A stretch of 64,000 bases of DNA from JAIQFL01 sp035295745. Its GTDB lineage: Bacteria; Acidobacteriota; Terriglobia; Bryobacterales; Bryobacteraceae. Position numbers and translations under genes: made by a program. Positions 32,840 to 41,343 of the stretch are shown piece after piece (the stretch's first letter is position 1; each line of letters starts with the position of its first letter). The DNA lies in NCBI GenBank assembly GCA_035295745.1, contig DATGIL010000098.1, positions 124,001-188,000 of the forward strand, given 5' to 3'. The notes under the pieces were generated by a model. That model saw only the letters and a program-made list of their open reading frames with translations, was not told where the DNA came from and ran no database searches.

Positions 32840-33505
32840 TCACGCGGCTGACTTGGTGGAAGCCCCGGCGTTTTGCGAATCAATCCGCTTGCATTCCTCC
32901 CAGGTGTAGTACATGCGGTGCACCACGGTGAGATTTGAGAGGATGGCGATCACCCAGAGCACTGGCGCCATGCGATCGAACAATGCGCCGATGATAATCA
33001 ATACCACGCGCTCCGGCCGCTCGAGAAAGCCTACCTTGCATTTGGGAATGGTATTCTCCGCCCGCGCCCGGGTATAGCTGATCATCACCGATCCGGTCAT
33101 CACAATCGCGGTGACCACGATATACGAGTAGCGATTGATGGACGCGTAATACACCAGCAGGCCCATGAAGACCGTGAGATCGGAGTACCGGTCGATTACG
33201 GAATCGAAGAATCCGCCGAAAGCGGTCACCTGGTTGGTAGCCCGCGCCACGCGGCCGTCCACCATGTCGAACAACCCGGCTCCGATCAGCACGAGCCCCG
33301 CCCAGCGGAAATCGACTTTGGGACTTTCCGCGTTACCAGCGCGCGCGAACAGCCACGCGGCCCAGATGTTGATGACTAAACCCAGAAATGTGAGGACGTT
33401 GGGATTAATCTTGGAGAGAGCGAGCCAACGCACGATGCGATCGATGATGGCGCCACAGCCAACCCCGATGGCACGGGTGAAGGTCCATCTCTTTTCAGGC
33501 AACAT
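32840..33505 (-). CDS. CDP-alcohol phosphatidyltransferase
   Basis: A 221-residue membrane enzyme. The family signature is complete: D80 and D83 in DMVDGRVAR, G97, D101 and D105 (DxxDGxxARx8Gx3Dx3D). About six hydrophobic segments surround it. It should transfer a phosphatidyl group from CDP-diacylglycerol to an alcohol (inositol-phosphate-, glycerol-phosphate- or serine-type); the acceptor cannot be read. Its start overlaps the end of greA by 11 nt on the same strand. Confidence 0.88.
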   Translation of the reverse strand: MLPEKRWTFTRAIGVGCGAIIDRIVRWLALSKINPNVLTFLGLVINIWAAWLFARAGNAESPKVDFRWAGLVLIGAGLFDMVDGRVARATNQVTAFGGFFDSVIDRYSDLTVFMGLLVYYASINRYSYIVVTAIVMTGSVMISYTRARAENTIPKCKVGFLERPERVVLIIIGALFDRMAPVLWVIAILSNLTVVHRMYYTWEECKRIDSQNAGASTKSAA

Positions 33506-33962
33506 CGTGAATGGTAGTCAGCTTCAGGATTTCCAAATCCTTGACGCCGCCCGGGCTTTGCACCCGGACAGCATCGCCAACCTCTTTGCCCAGCAGCGCC
33601 CTCCCAATTGGCGAGGTGGTGGAGATCTTGCCGTTGGCGGCGTCAGCCTCCTCGCTGGTCACTAAGTTGTAGGTAAGTTCTTCTTCGCGTTTGGTGTCAA
33701 GCACCACCACGGTGGAACCAAGCCCGACCTTGCCGTGCGGGATCTTGGTGAAGTCGATCATGGAAAGCTCGCCCAGGCGCTTCTTCAGTTGGCCCAGGCG
33801 CGCGTTGACCAACCCCTGACGATCCTTGGCAGCGTGGTACTCGGCATTCTCGCTCAGGTCCCCGTGCGCACGCGCCTTGAGGATCTCCTTGGGGAGTTCC
33901 ACGTGAAGTTCATATTCCAGCGCGGCGATTTCGTCCTGCAGTTTTTTCTTGATGTCGGTCAT
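33495..33962 (-). CDS. greA: Transcription elongation factor GreA
   Basis: A 155-residue Gre factor. The N-terminal coiled coil contains LPKEILKARAHGDLSENAEYHAAK, with the acidic tip residues (DLSENAEY) that place Mg in the RNA polymerase secondary channel to stimulate transcript cleavage. The C-terminal FKBP-like domain includes GKISTTSPIGRALLGKEVGD and ends in LKLTTIHDVA. It overlaps the phosphatidyltransferase gene by 11 nt, a likely two-gene operon. Confidence 0.95.
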   Translation of the reverse strand: MTDIKKKLQDEIAALEYELHVELPKEILKARAHGDLSENAEYHAAKDRQGLVNARLGQLKKRLGELSMIDFTKIPHGKVGLGSTVVVLDTKREEELTYNLVTSEEADAANGKISTTSPIGRALLGKEVGDAVRVQSPGGVKDLEILKLTTIHDVA

Positions 33963-34029
33963 TGTAACGGGGACAGCTCCACCGTCACATTATACCGGAT
34001 GGCATGGGGCAGAAACGTCCACGCGCCAC

Positions 34030-37000
34030 CTATTGCACGAGCACCGTCACGGGCTGGGAATTCGCCCCATTGATCGTGACTACCAACTGCTGATTGCCCG
34101 TGGGGACATTCGAGGGCACCGTCACATTCACCTGGTACAGACCCACGCTGTTGGGGGTCAGTCCGCTGAAGATAAATCCCGTGGCGACGCCTCCTATGGT
34201 CACGGTTGGGGTGGCGGTGGTCTGCGCCAGAGGCTTACTCGGACTGGGTTCGCCGGAGGCCGGCTGATTGCTGACCGCGCCCAGGCCGTTGGCGTAGATC
34301 ACCAGCGAGTCACCACGTTTCACAGGGGTAGTCGCGGTGACCACCGCGCCCGAAGTTGCGTCCACAACGGCGAAAACCCCCGGCGATACCGGCGCCAGCG
34401 GAACCGTATAGACGTTGCTCGGCAACAGGCTGACCGTGACTTTCATCGAGACGCTCGACTGGCCCTGAAATTCCCACGGGATTTGCACGTTGATCTGTCC
34501 CGGGCTGACGAAGGCGAGGTGGCCGGGTAGACTGAGCCCGCCGCCATCGAAGCTGACGCTGACATCGGACAGCGCGACCGGGAGCGATGTGGTGGATTCC
34601 ACTTGTGTAGCGTCAGACAAAGCGGTACCGAAGATCGTGATATACGACCCGGGAGCAAGACCCTGTCCCACCTGGAAAGATGCGCCGTCCACCACACGAT
34701 TGGGAGTGATCGCCGGATAAAAGCGAGCATATCCGTTGAACTGCATACTCAGGCTGCCTGCCGTCGCTTTGAAAATCTGGTCGCCCTGGTTCGGCCCCAG
34801 ATTGACGAAACCCGCGGCATTGCCCAGCGCGAAGGACTGATTGTCGCCGCCGGTGACCGTTCCTCCGCCTTGCAATACCGAGAAGTTCACCGGAGTTCCC
34901 AATACGGGAACTCCGAACTGGTCAACAACGCGCAGATCGAGTTCCCAGCCGACATCGTTGGTGCCGCCGAGGAATCCGCCGTTGCCGATCGGAAAGACAT
35001 CGGCAGGCGTGCCATTTCCCACCAGAAACTGATAGGGCACACGCAGAGTTGGACCGGCGCCGGTCACGACGATGAATCCCTCATAGGATCCGGCGGCGGG
35101 ACGGGTACCGCTCAGGCGAACGGTCACGCTGTTCGCCTGGCCGGGCTGCAGGGTCAGGGTGGTCGGCGTAATTTGCAGGCTGGCGCTGGACGAATCGCGC
35201 GCCTGCACGGCGAAGCTGAAGGTCTGAGGCGAACCGCTCACATTGGTGATGTTGAGGGTTCGACTGATGGGGAGCGCGGCGGCAGCAATCGTGCCGAATT
35301 CGATAGTGGCCGGGTCCAAAGTGGCGGCGACATTGACCGCATCGACGGCACTCAGTTTGCCCGCGCCCACCGAATTGACGCGCGCCGGACTGCCCCCCTC
35401 GTCGGCAACGTTGGCCGTGGCAGTGTTGACTACGGCCGATTTGAGCTGCGCCGGAGTCATTCCCGGGTATTTCTGTTTCACGAGTGCCACTGCACCGGCA
35501 ACCATCGGTACGGCGTAACTGGTGCCGGTCACTGTAGTGTAGCCGCTGGCATCATAAGCCTGGCCATTGGGGTCGATCTTCTGAGCCGCTGTGTAGATAT
35601 TGACGCCCACCCCGACCAACTCAGGCTTGATCACGTTGGTCGGCGTGAAGGCGAAGGTTCCCGGCGAAGGTCCGCGCGAAGAGGCGGCCCAAACTGTGTC
35701 AGGCTGGGCTTCAAAGGCGGTCAGCGCGGGATCGAGCGATGCCTTGACGCCTGAATTGGCGGCGAGGTAACTCTTGAGCGCGACTCCGTCGTCGTAGCCG
35801 ATCATGACGGCCAGAATGCCAGTGTCCAGCGCAAGCAGGGTGCTGAAAACTGTATTCTGCCCACTGAGTTGATACAGTACGACTCCCACCGCTCCGGCAT
35901 TCTGCGCGTTGTTGATCTTGTCGCTGAAAGAACAGACGCCACCGCGTTGAATCAGCACTATGGCGCCGGCCAACGAGTTGGAAGGCAGGCTGGAGCAGGC
36001 AAGTCCGTCGTTACCGGTCGAAGTAACATCCAGAATCGTCGCGGTGAGCGGTGATGCGATGTGGGGTCCATCGCCGAACAGCGCGTTGATGTTCTGCAGT
36101 GCGGAGGGCGCGTTGGAGCCGGTCACGTGTACCGCTTGATAAAGGACATGAGAATTCACGGAAGCACCGACCGTGATCGCCGAGGGCGCCGTTCCAGGAC
36201 TATGGATCGTATTCAGAGTGGGGATACGCTGGCCGACATTGCCATCGTTGCCTGCCGATACGACGACCACCAACCCGTTTGCGATCGCGTTCTCGACAGC
36301 TTGCGCCTCCAGGTCACAAGGGCCATCGTGGCCGCAAACAGCCTGTCCCGAATCCAGTGGACCGAAAAAGGCGGGGTCACCCTCACTCAACGAGAAAGTC
36401 ACGATGTCCATGCCATCGGTGAAGGCGTCCTGAAGCGCTTGCTGGAACGCGGCAGCCTTGGCGAATGGATTGACGCTCGGCGAGCCGAAGATCTTGTAAT
36501 TGCCCAGGAAGGCTTTGGGAGCCACACCTTGAATCGTGCCGACAGGTCCGGTATTCTGCACCCCGGCAGCGATCATCGCGATGGCAGTGCCGTGTCCCAC
36601 GCGATCGCGCGGGGAATAGTCGTCAGGCGACGAAGTGCCGATGGGATTGGAGGGATCGTACCCGACTGCATCGAGCGCGACATAGCTTCTCGCGACGATC
36701 ACCTTGCTGTTCGTGTAGTTCGCGTCTCCTTTGGGAAAACCGGCTGGCGGGGTTAGCGAGGGGTCCTGAAAACCGGGATGATTCACGTCCATTCCCGAAT
36801 CGATGACGCCAATCTTGATGCCCGCGCCTGCATTCGACGCACCGCCGACCGCAGTCCATGCGGCAGGCACGTTCTGCAAATCGAGCGCGCGGTTCAGGTC
36901 CATGTGGAGCGGCCGCGTGGGCACCACATGTGCGACGCCGGGAATGGCGCTAAGTTGCGCGGCAGTCTCACGGGTGGCCGAGACGAATACGGCATTCACT

Positions 37001-37245
37001 AGGAGTTGCACCGATCCCGCTACCGGAATCTTGCGGCGCTGCAGTTCGGCACGAACACCGGACTGCGCCTGGCGAATCCGCGAGAGTTGCCGTTGCGCAG
37101 CGGGACCCGCAAGGGCCACGCGGGAGTGGGTATTCTGAGCCACCGGCGGGTCGGTCAGAACCAAAGCATAGTCCAGCAGACGGCTACGGGTCTGGCCAAA
37201 CGCTGCAAATACCAGCAGTGAAAGGACTAATGCCGCTCTTTTCAT
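34030..37245 (-). CDS. Secreted subtilisin-like serine protease with PA domain and TIGR03437 C-terminus
   Basis: A 1071-residue secreted protease. Signal peptide at 1-18 (MKRAALVLSLLVFAAFGQ), inhibitor-like propeptide to about 115, then an S8 catalytic domain with Asp149 (GVIDSGMDVNHP), His219 (GHGTAIAMIAAG), oxyanion Asn333 (SAGNDGN) and Ser576 (GTSYAVPMVAG). A PA (protease-associated) domain is inserted at about 385-510. Ig-like regions follow from about 620, and the C-terminal 215 residues match TIGR03437, the Solibacter-type domain (NRVVDGASFQVGQGLAPGSY, LAFVSPGQINVQIPW, GDSLVIYANGLGAV). It should degrade extracellular protein. The C-terminal domain may serve surface anchoring or sorting; that is inference. 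Confidence 0.92.
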   Translation of the reverse strand: MKRAALVLSLLVFAAFGQTRSRLLDYALVLTDPPVAQNTHSRVALAGPAAQRQLSRIRQAQSGVRAELQRRKIPVAGSVQLLVNAVFVSATRETAAQLSAIPGVAHVVPTRPLHMDLNRALDLQNVPAAWTAVGGASNAGAGIKIGVIDSGMDVNHPGFQDPSLTPPAGFPKGDANYTNSKVIVARSYVALDAVGYDPSNPIGTSSPDDYSPRDRVGHGTAIAMIAAGVQNTGPVGTIQGVAPKAFLGNYKIFGSPSVNPFAKAAAFQQALQDAFTDGMDIVTFSLSEGDPAFFGPLDSGQAVCGHDGPCDLEAQAVENAIANGLVVVVSAGNDGNVGQRIPTLNTIHSPGTAPSAITVGASVNSHVLYQAVHVTGSNAPSALQNINALFGDGPHIASPLTATILDVTSTGNDGLACSSLPSNSLAGAIVLIQRGGVCSFSDKINNAQNAGAVGVVLYQLSGQNTVFSTLLALDTGILAVMIGYDDGVALKSYLAANSGVKASLDPALTAFEAQPDTVWAASSRGPSPGTFAFTPTNVIKPELVGVGVNIYTAAQKIDPNGQAYDASGYTTVTGTSYAVPMVAGAVALVKQKYPGMTPAQLKSAVVNTATANVADEGGSPARVNSVGAGKLSAVDAVNVAATLDPATIEFGTIAAAALPISRTLNITNVSGSPQTFSFAVQARDSSSASLQITPTTLTLQPGQANSVTVRLSGTRPAAGSYEGFIVVTGAGPTLRVPYQFLVGNGTPADVFPIGNGGFLGGTNDVGWELDLRVVDQFGVPVLGTPVNFSVLQGGGTVTGGDNQSFALGNAAGFVNLGPNQGDQIFKATAGSLSMQFNGYARFYPAITPNRVVDGASFQVGQGLAPGSYITIFGTALSDATQVESTTSLPVALSDVSVSFDGGGLSLPGHLAFVSPGQINVQIPWEFQGQSSVSMKVTVSLLPSNVYTVPLAPVSPGVFAVVDATSGAVVTATTPVKRGDSLVIYANGLGAVSNQPASGEPSPSKPLAQTTATPTVTIGGVATGFIFSGLTPNSVGLYQVNVTVPSNVPTGNQQLVVTINGANSQPVTVLVQ

Positions 37246-37290
37246 AGCATTCGATTAGACGGAGTGCGTCTCCTCCCAAGTTCCGATTGG

Positions 37291-38136
37291 CTAACTACTC
37301 TTTGTGGCTAGAATCTCGTCCGCCACGTCCGCGGCGGCGCGCATCTCGCGTACATTATGGATGCGGACGATGTGGGCCCCTCCCAGGATGCTGGCCGTCA
37401 CCGCCGCCGCCGTGGCATAACGAGTCTCATCGGGGGTTTCATGCGCGAGAAAACTCTTGTGCGAAGGTCCGACCATAATTGGCAACTCGAGCACCGCCAG
37501 CTCTTGAAGCCGTCCCAGGATCAGGGAATTCTGCTCCTTGCGTTTGCCGAATCCGATGCCCGGGTCGATGACCAGGCGGGTTCGGTCGATACCGACGTGG
37601 CGTGCGCGGTTGACGGCGGCTTCCAAGTCGCGCCCGATCGTGCCCATGGGATCGGGCATGGGCCCCAGTTTGGCCCAGGTTTCAGGGCGGCCGCGCATGT
37701 GATTGATGATGAGTCCCGCGTCGTGGTTGGATACGGTACGGGCGAGTTGCGGCTCGAAGGTCAGGCCGGAAGGGTCGTTAATGATTTCCGCGCCGAGTTC
37801 GAGCGCCCGTTCGGCAACTTCGGATTTGTAGGTATCGACGGAAACAGGGATGCTCAGGTGGCCTTTGAGGCGCTTCAATATGGGGACGAGGCGTTGCAGC
37901 TCTTCGGAGGCGGTGATGCGCTTGGAGCCGGGACGCGTCGACTCGGCGCCGATGTCGATAATATCCGCGCCCTGTTCTTCGAGTTCTATGGCGCGGGCAA
38001 AGGCGCGGTCGGGATCGGAGAACTTGCCGGCATCGACGATGGAATCAGGTGTGATATTCAGCACTGCCAGCAGGACGGTTCGTTCTCCGAGCTTGATCTC
38101 GCGCTGCTTGAGTTTCCAATAGAAGAGTTTTCTCAC
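37291..38136 (-). CDS. folP: Dihydropteroate synthase
   Basis: A 281-residue DHPS that joins p-aminobenzoate to dihydropterin pyrophosphate in folate synthesis. Signatures: LAVLNITPDS, GADIIDIGAESTRPGS, PVSVDTYKSEVAERAL, EIINDPSGL, VIDPGIGFGK and GPSHKSF, HNVREM near the end. In the first loop the usual FSDGG is IVDAGKFSD, a small deviation. The gene stands alone between the protease and the inverted repeat pair at 38195/38334. Confidence 0.93.
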   Translation of the reverse strand: MRKLFYWKLKQREIKLGERTVLLAVLNITPDSIVDAGKFSDPDRAFARAIELEEQGADIIDIGAESTRPGSKRITASEELQRLVPILKRLKGHLSIPVSVDTYKSEVAERALELGAEIINDPSGLTFEPQLARTVSNHDAGLIINHMRGRPETWAKLGPMPDPMGTIGRDLEAAVNRARHVGIDRTRLVIDPGIGFGKRKEQNSLILGRLQELAVLELPIMVGPSHKSFLAHETPDETRYATAAAVTASILGGAHIVRIHNVREMRAAADVADEILATKSS

Positions 38137-38194
38137 CGTTCTTTTAATTTCGCACTTTTGGGTGTGGGAATGTCATTCTCACTTGATGGGCCGC

Positions 38195-38244
38195 GTGGCG
38201 CAAAGACTCTTCTTTGCCGCGTCGAGACTCATCTCGACGCTTTT
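38195..38244 (+). repeat. 50-bp double-hairpin dispersed repeat, copy B'
   Basis: GTGGCGC start, hairpin arms GCAAAGA (38200-38206) and TCTTTGC (38211-38217), then arms GCGTCGAGA (38219-38227) and TCTCGACGC (38232-38240), then TTTT. It differs from the reverse complement of copy B at 3 of 50 positions; two of these are one swapped base pair in the first stem. Confidence 0.85.
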
Positions 38245-38333
38245 GGGCTCGTCCATCGATCGTCGGGGAAGAGTGAAAGATGCCGTGATGCTTGGAATGG
38301 ATCGCAACGTGCGGGCGAATTTGTCGAGTCGCG

Positions 38334-38383
38334 AAAAGCGTCGAGATGAGTCTCGACGCGGCAAACATGAGTGTTTGCGCCAC
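38334..38383 (-). repeat. 50-bp double-hairpin dispersed repeat, copy B
   Basis: On the minus strand: GTGGCGC, hairpin with arms GCAAACA and TGTTTGC (38372-38378 and 38361-38367), then a perfect 9-bp hairpin (38338-38346 with 38351-38359) followed by TTTT. It begins 2 nt after the TAG stop codon of the cupin gene (38386-38388). It may be the cupin gene's terminator. Confidence 0.85.
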
Positions 38384-38385
38384 GT

Positions 38386-38718
38386 CTACGGGCCGTAAAA
38401 GATCACCCAGACGGCTAGATCATCCGTGTAGCTTTCAAAGCGGTGCTCGACACCTGCCGCTACGTACAGAAGGTCGCCCGCGTCAAACGCGTCACGGCGA
38501 CCATCGTGGAACAAGACTCCCTGCCCACGAACGATCACGTACACTTCATCCTTCTCATGCGGGGTTAGCCGTGTCGGAGGAACGGCTGGACGCAATGCGA
38601 GGCGCACGTCGAGGGTGCCGCGCTGGAACAATTGTGCGGAGTGTTCCCCGGCGGGTCCGGGGATGCGTGACCGTGCTTCCGCGATCCGAATGATGCCGCT
38701 ACGATTTGATTCGCCCAC
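38386..38718 (-). CDS. Cupin domain protein
   Basis: A 110-residue cupin. I start it at GTG 38718; the much longer ORF to 39273 overlaps the divergent DUF1549/1553 gene and is a shadow. The cupin motifs are LTPHEKDEVYVIVRGQGVLF (motif 1, with His, Glu and the spacing of metal ligands) and GDLLYVAAGVEHRFE (motif 2, with His). It could bind a metal or sugar; no substrate is evident. The start is uncertain, as no Shine-Dalgarno site is seen. A 50-bp hairpin repeat directly follows the stop codon. Confidence 0.75.
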   Translation of the reverse strand: MGESNRSGIIRIAEARSRIPGPAGEHSAQLFQRGTLDVRLALRPAVPPTRLTPHEKDEVYVIVRGQGVLFHDGRRDAFDAGDLLYVAAGVEHRFESYTDDLAVWVIFYGP

Positions 38719-38748
38719 AGGAGTATACTGGCACAGAAGAAATTCGCC

Positions 38749-41340
38749 ATGCCGCGAGGGGTCACACTGCTGGTATCTTTGGCCTGCGCCGCGATCTCCC
38801 CCAATTACGCTCAAAGTCCGCCACTCTCCTTCGCCTCCGATATCCGGCCCATTCTCGAGAATCGCTGCTGGAAGTGCCACGGCGGCGCGGTCCAACTCTC
38901 GCATCTTGATTTGCGAACGCGCGAAGGTGCGCTGAGGGGCGGCACGAAAGGCGCTGCGCTCGTACCGGGCAAGCCTGAGGAGAGCCGCGTATACCGCTTG
39001 ACCGCCGGTCTCGAGAAGCCCGCCATGCCGATGGACGGAGCGCTGACCGCGGAGCAGATCGCCACCATCAAGCGATGGATCGAACAGGGGGCGCCGTGGG
39101 ATGCTGCGCCGCTCGATACCAAGACCGCGACGCAGAGTGTGATCGAAGAGATGCCGATCCCGCCCGAAGTGCGCAACTCGTGGGCGTTCCGCCGGCCCGT
39201 CCGGCCCGCCGAGCCCGTGGTAGCGGGAGATTGGACCAACCCGATCGATCGGTTTCTCGAAGAGGTACGGCACGACAAGGGATTGAAAGCGGCGCCGCGA
39301 GCCGACCGCCTCACGCTGCTGCGCAGGGCGTACCTGGATTTGATCGGCTTGCCGCCCAGCCCGGCAGAAGTGACGGAATTTCTGTCCGACCAGTCACCGG
39401 AGGCCTGGGACCATCTGATCGACAAGCTTCTGGCCTCGCCGCACTATGGCGAGCGGTGGGGACGGCACTGGCTCGATGTGGCGCGCTACGCCGATTCGAA
39501 CGGCTTCGAGCATGATTTCGATCGTCCGAATGCCTGGCGATATCGCGACTATGTCATCCGCGCCTTCAATCAGGACAAACCCTACAACGTCTTTCTCACC
39601 GAACAGATCGCCGGAGACGAGATGGACGGAGCCAGTGACGAGAGCCGTATTGCCACCGGGTTCCTTCGCAGCTACGCCAAGGTGGGATATCGCGAGAAGG
39701 ACAATCCGCAGTTCCGGTATGAGTATCTCGATGACATGATCGGCACCATCGGGCGCGGGGTGCTGGGACTGACGGTGAACTGCGCGCGCTGCCACAATCA
39801 CAAATTCGATCCGATCTCGCAGAAAGATTACTACCGGATGCAGGCATCCCTCTTTGGCTACGTCGAGACCGACTATCCGCTGGCGCCCAGGGAGCAGGTG
39901 GAGGCGTACGAGAAGAAGACTGCTGAGATCGAGGCGCAAATCGCGCCTTTACGGCAGAAGGTGCGGCAAATCGAGGAGCCATATCGCGCTCGCCTGGCAC
40001 AGGAGAAGTACAAGAATTATCCGCAAAACGTGCAGCGCGCCATCGCCATTCCCGAAGAGAAACGAACTCCGGGCGAGGCGTTACTGGCGGGGCAGGTGAT
40101 TCGCACGACGTCGGTATCGAATGACGAGATCGACCGTGCGATGACCGCCGCGGACCTGGCCCAGAAAAAGGCGTGGAACGAGCAGATTCGCAAACTCCAG
40201 AGCGAGCGTCCGAAGCCGCTGCCCATGGCCGCGATCGTTACCGACGGCGACTATCGCTTCGCGCCCGACGGTCCGGGCGACGAGCCCGCTCCGGGCAAGG
40301 GCGTGAAGCAGGAGGTTACGGACGGCAGTTTTCTTTTCCATGGCCCCGGCCGCTATCAGGCGCCGGCATCGTACTTTCTGATCCGCGGCGATGCCGAAGC
40401 CCGCGGTCCGTTGATGAAGCCCGGATTCATCGACGTGATCACCTACGGCAATCCGCCGACGGAAGATCCGCCCGCCGATGGCCGCACCTCGGGCCGGCGC
40501 AGGGCGCTCGCGGAGTGGCTCGGCTCGCCGGAGAATCCGCTGACAGCGCGGGTGATGGCGAATCGCATCTGGAGTCACCATTTCGGACGGGGAATCGTCG
40601 CCACCCCGGACAACTTCGGCAAGATGGGCGAGAAGCCGACCCATCCCGATCTGCTCGACTGGCTGGGGACCGAGTTTGTGCGCCGCGGGTGGAGCGTTAA
40701 GGAGATGCATCGGCTGATCATGACATCCCAGGCGTACCAGATGGCTTCCCAATATGAGGACGCCGGCGACGCCGCGAGAGACCCGGAGAATCACGACCTG
40801 TGGCGATTCCCGATCCAGCGCCTGGACGCCGAGATCGTGCGTGACGCGATGATGTCGGCGAGCGGAGCACTCGATCTGACCGTCGGCGGGCCACCGGTAT
40901 TCCCGCACATTCCTGGCGAAATTCTCGCGTCGATGAACGGGGGCATTTGGAGGAACTCCGCCGATGGACCGTCCCTTTGGCGGCGCAGCATTTACGTGTA
41001 CCGCAAGCGCGGCCTTCCTTTCCCCATGTTCGAGGTGTTCGATCTGCCGGATCAGAATACCAGTTGCGCCCGCCGCAACGTCTCCACGGTGCCCACTCAG
41101 GCGTTGACGCTGTTGAACGACGAGTTCGTGATCCGGCAGGCGAAGCTCTTTGCCGATCGTGTGAAGGAAGCGGCTCCGGGGGATGCCGCGAAGCAGGTGG
41201 ATCTGGCTTATCGACTGGCATTGTCGCGTCCTCCCCGTGAGGACGAGGTGAAACTGGCGGGGGATTATCTGCGCAAGCATCCGCTCGAAGATCTGTCACA
41301 TGTGATTCTGAATCTCAACGAGTTCCTGTATGTGCGGTGA
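38749..41340 (+). CDS. DUF1549/DUF1553 (PSCyt1-PSCyt2-PSD1) cytochrome-like exported protein
   Basis: An 863-residue exported protein. A signal peptide (MPRGVTLLVSLACAAIS) precedes a planctomycete-type cytochrome C domain with heme motif CWKCHG (about 41-46). DUF1549 follows (about 155-350: LLRRAYLDLIGLPPSP, HYGERWGRHWLDVARYADSNG, then CARCHNHKFDPISQKDYY with a second CxxCH). The C-terminal DUF1553 (about 580-850) shows ANRIWSHHFGRGIV, MTSQAYQM and LFNPSAPTQAL-like TVPTQALTLLNDEF. This layout is common in Planctomycetes and Solibacter beside DUF1501 proteins; the reaction is unknown. The DUF1501 gene starts 3 nt after its stop. Confidence 0.92.
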   Translation: MPRGVTLLVSLACAAISPNYAQSPPLSFASDIRPILENRCWKCHGGAVQLSHLDLRTREGALRGGTKGAALVPGKPEESRVYRLTAGLEKPAMPMDGALTAEQIATIKRWIEQGAPWDAAPLDTKTATQSVIEEMPIPPEVRNSWAFRRPVRPAEPVVAGDWTNPIDRFLEEVRHDKGLKAAPRADRLTLLRRAYLDLIGLPPSPAEVTEFLSDQSPEAWDHLIDKLLASPHYGERWGRHWLDVARYADSNGFEHDFDRPNAWRYRDYVIRAFNQDKPYNVFLTEQIAGDEMDGASDESRIATGFLRSYAKVGYREKDNPQFRYEYLDDMIGTIGRGVLGLTVNCARCHNHKFDPISQKDYYRMQASLFGYVETDYPLAPREQVEAYEKKTAEIEAQIAPLRQKVRQIEEPYRARLAQEKYKNYPQNVQRAIAIPEEKRTPGEALLAGQVIRTTSVSNDEIDRAMTAADLAQKKAWNEQIRKLQSERPKPLPMAAIVTDGDYRFAPDGPGDEPAPGKGVKQEVTDGSFLFHGPGRYQAPASYFLIRGDAEARGPLMKPGFIDVITYGNPPTEDPPADGRTSGRRRALAEWLGSPENPLTARVMANRIWSHHFGRGIVATPDNFGKMGEKPTHPDLLDWLGTEFVRRGWSVKEMHRLIMTSQAYQMASQYEDAGDAARDPENHDLWRFPIQRLDAEIVRDAMMSASGALDLTVGGPPVFPHIPGEILASMNGGIWRNSADGPSLWRRSIYVYRKRGLPFPMFEVFDLPDQNTSCARRNVSTVPTQALTLLNDEFVIRQAKLFADRVKEAAPGDAAKQVDLAYRLALSRPPREDEVKLAGDYLRKHPLEDLSHVILNLNEFLYVR

Positions 41341-41343
41341 GGC

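Larger units (their letters stand above)
38137..38385. other. Intergenic region built of an inverted pair of 50-bp repeats
   Basis: The two copies B' (38195-38244) and B (38334-38383) face each other across an 89-bp core. No ORF here is credible; the plus and minus ORFs mirror the repeats. Confidence 0.7.

Noticed and set aside
34603..35754. 383-aa plus-strand ORF
   Set aside because: Antisense shadow of the subtilisin-like protease C-terminal region.
38719..39273. N-terminal extension of the cupin ORF
   Set aside because: It runs antisense through the first 525 nt of the DUF1549/1553 gene, which has a signal peptide and heme motif; only the last 110 codons look like a cupin.
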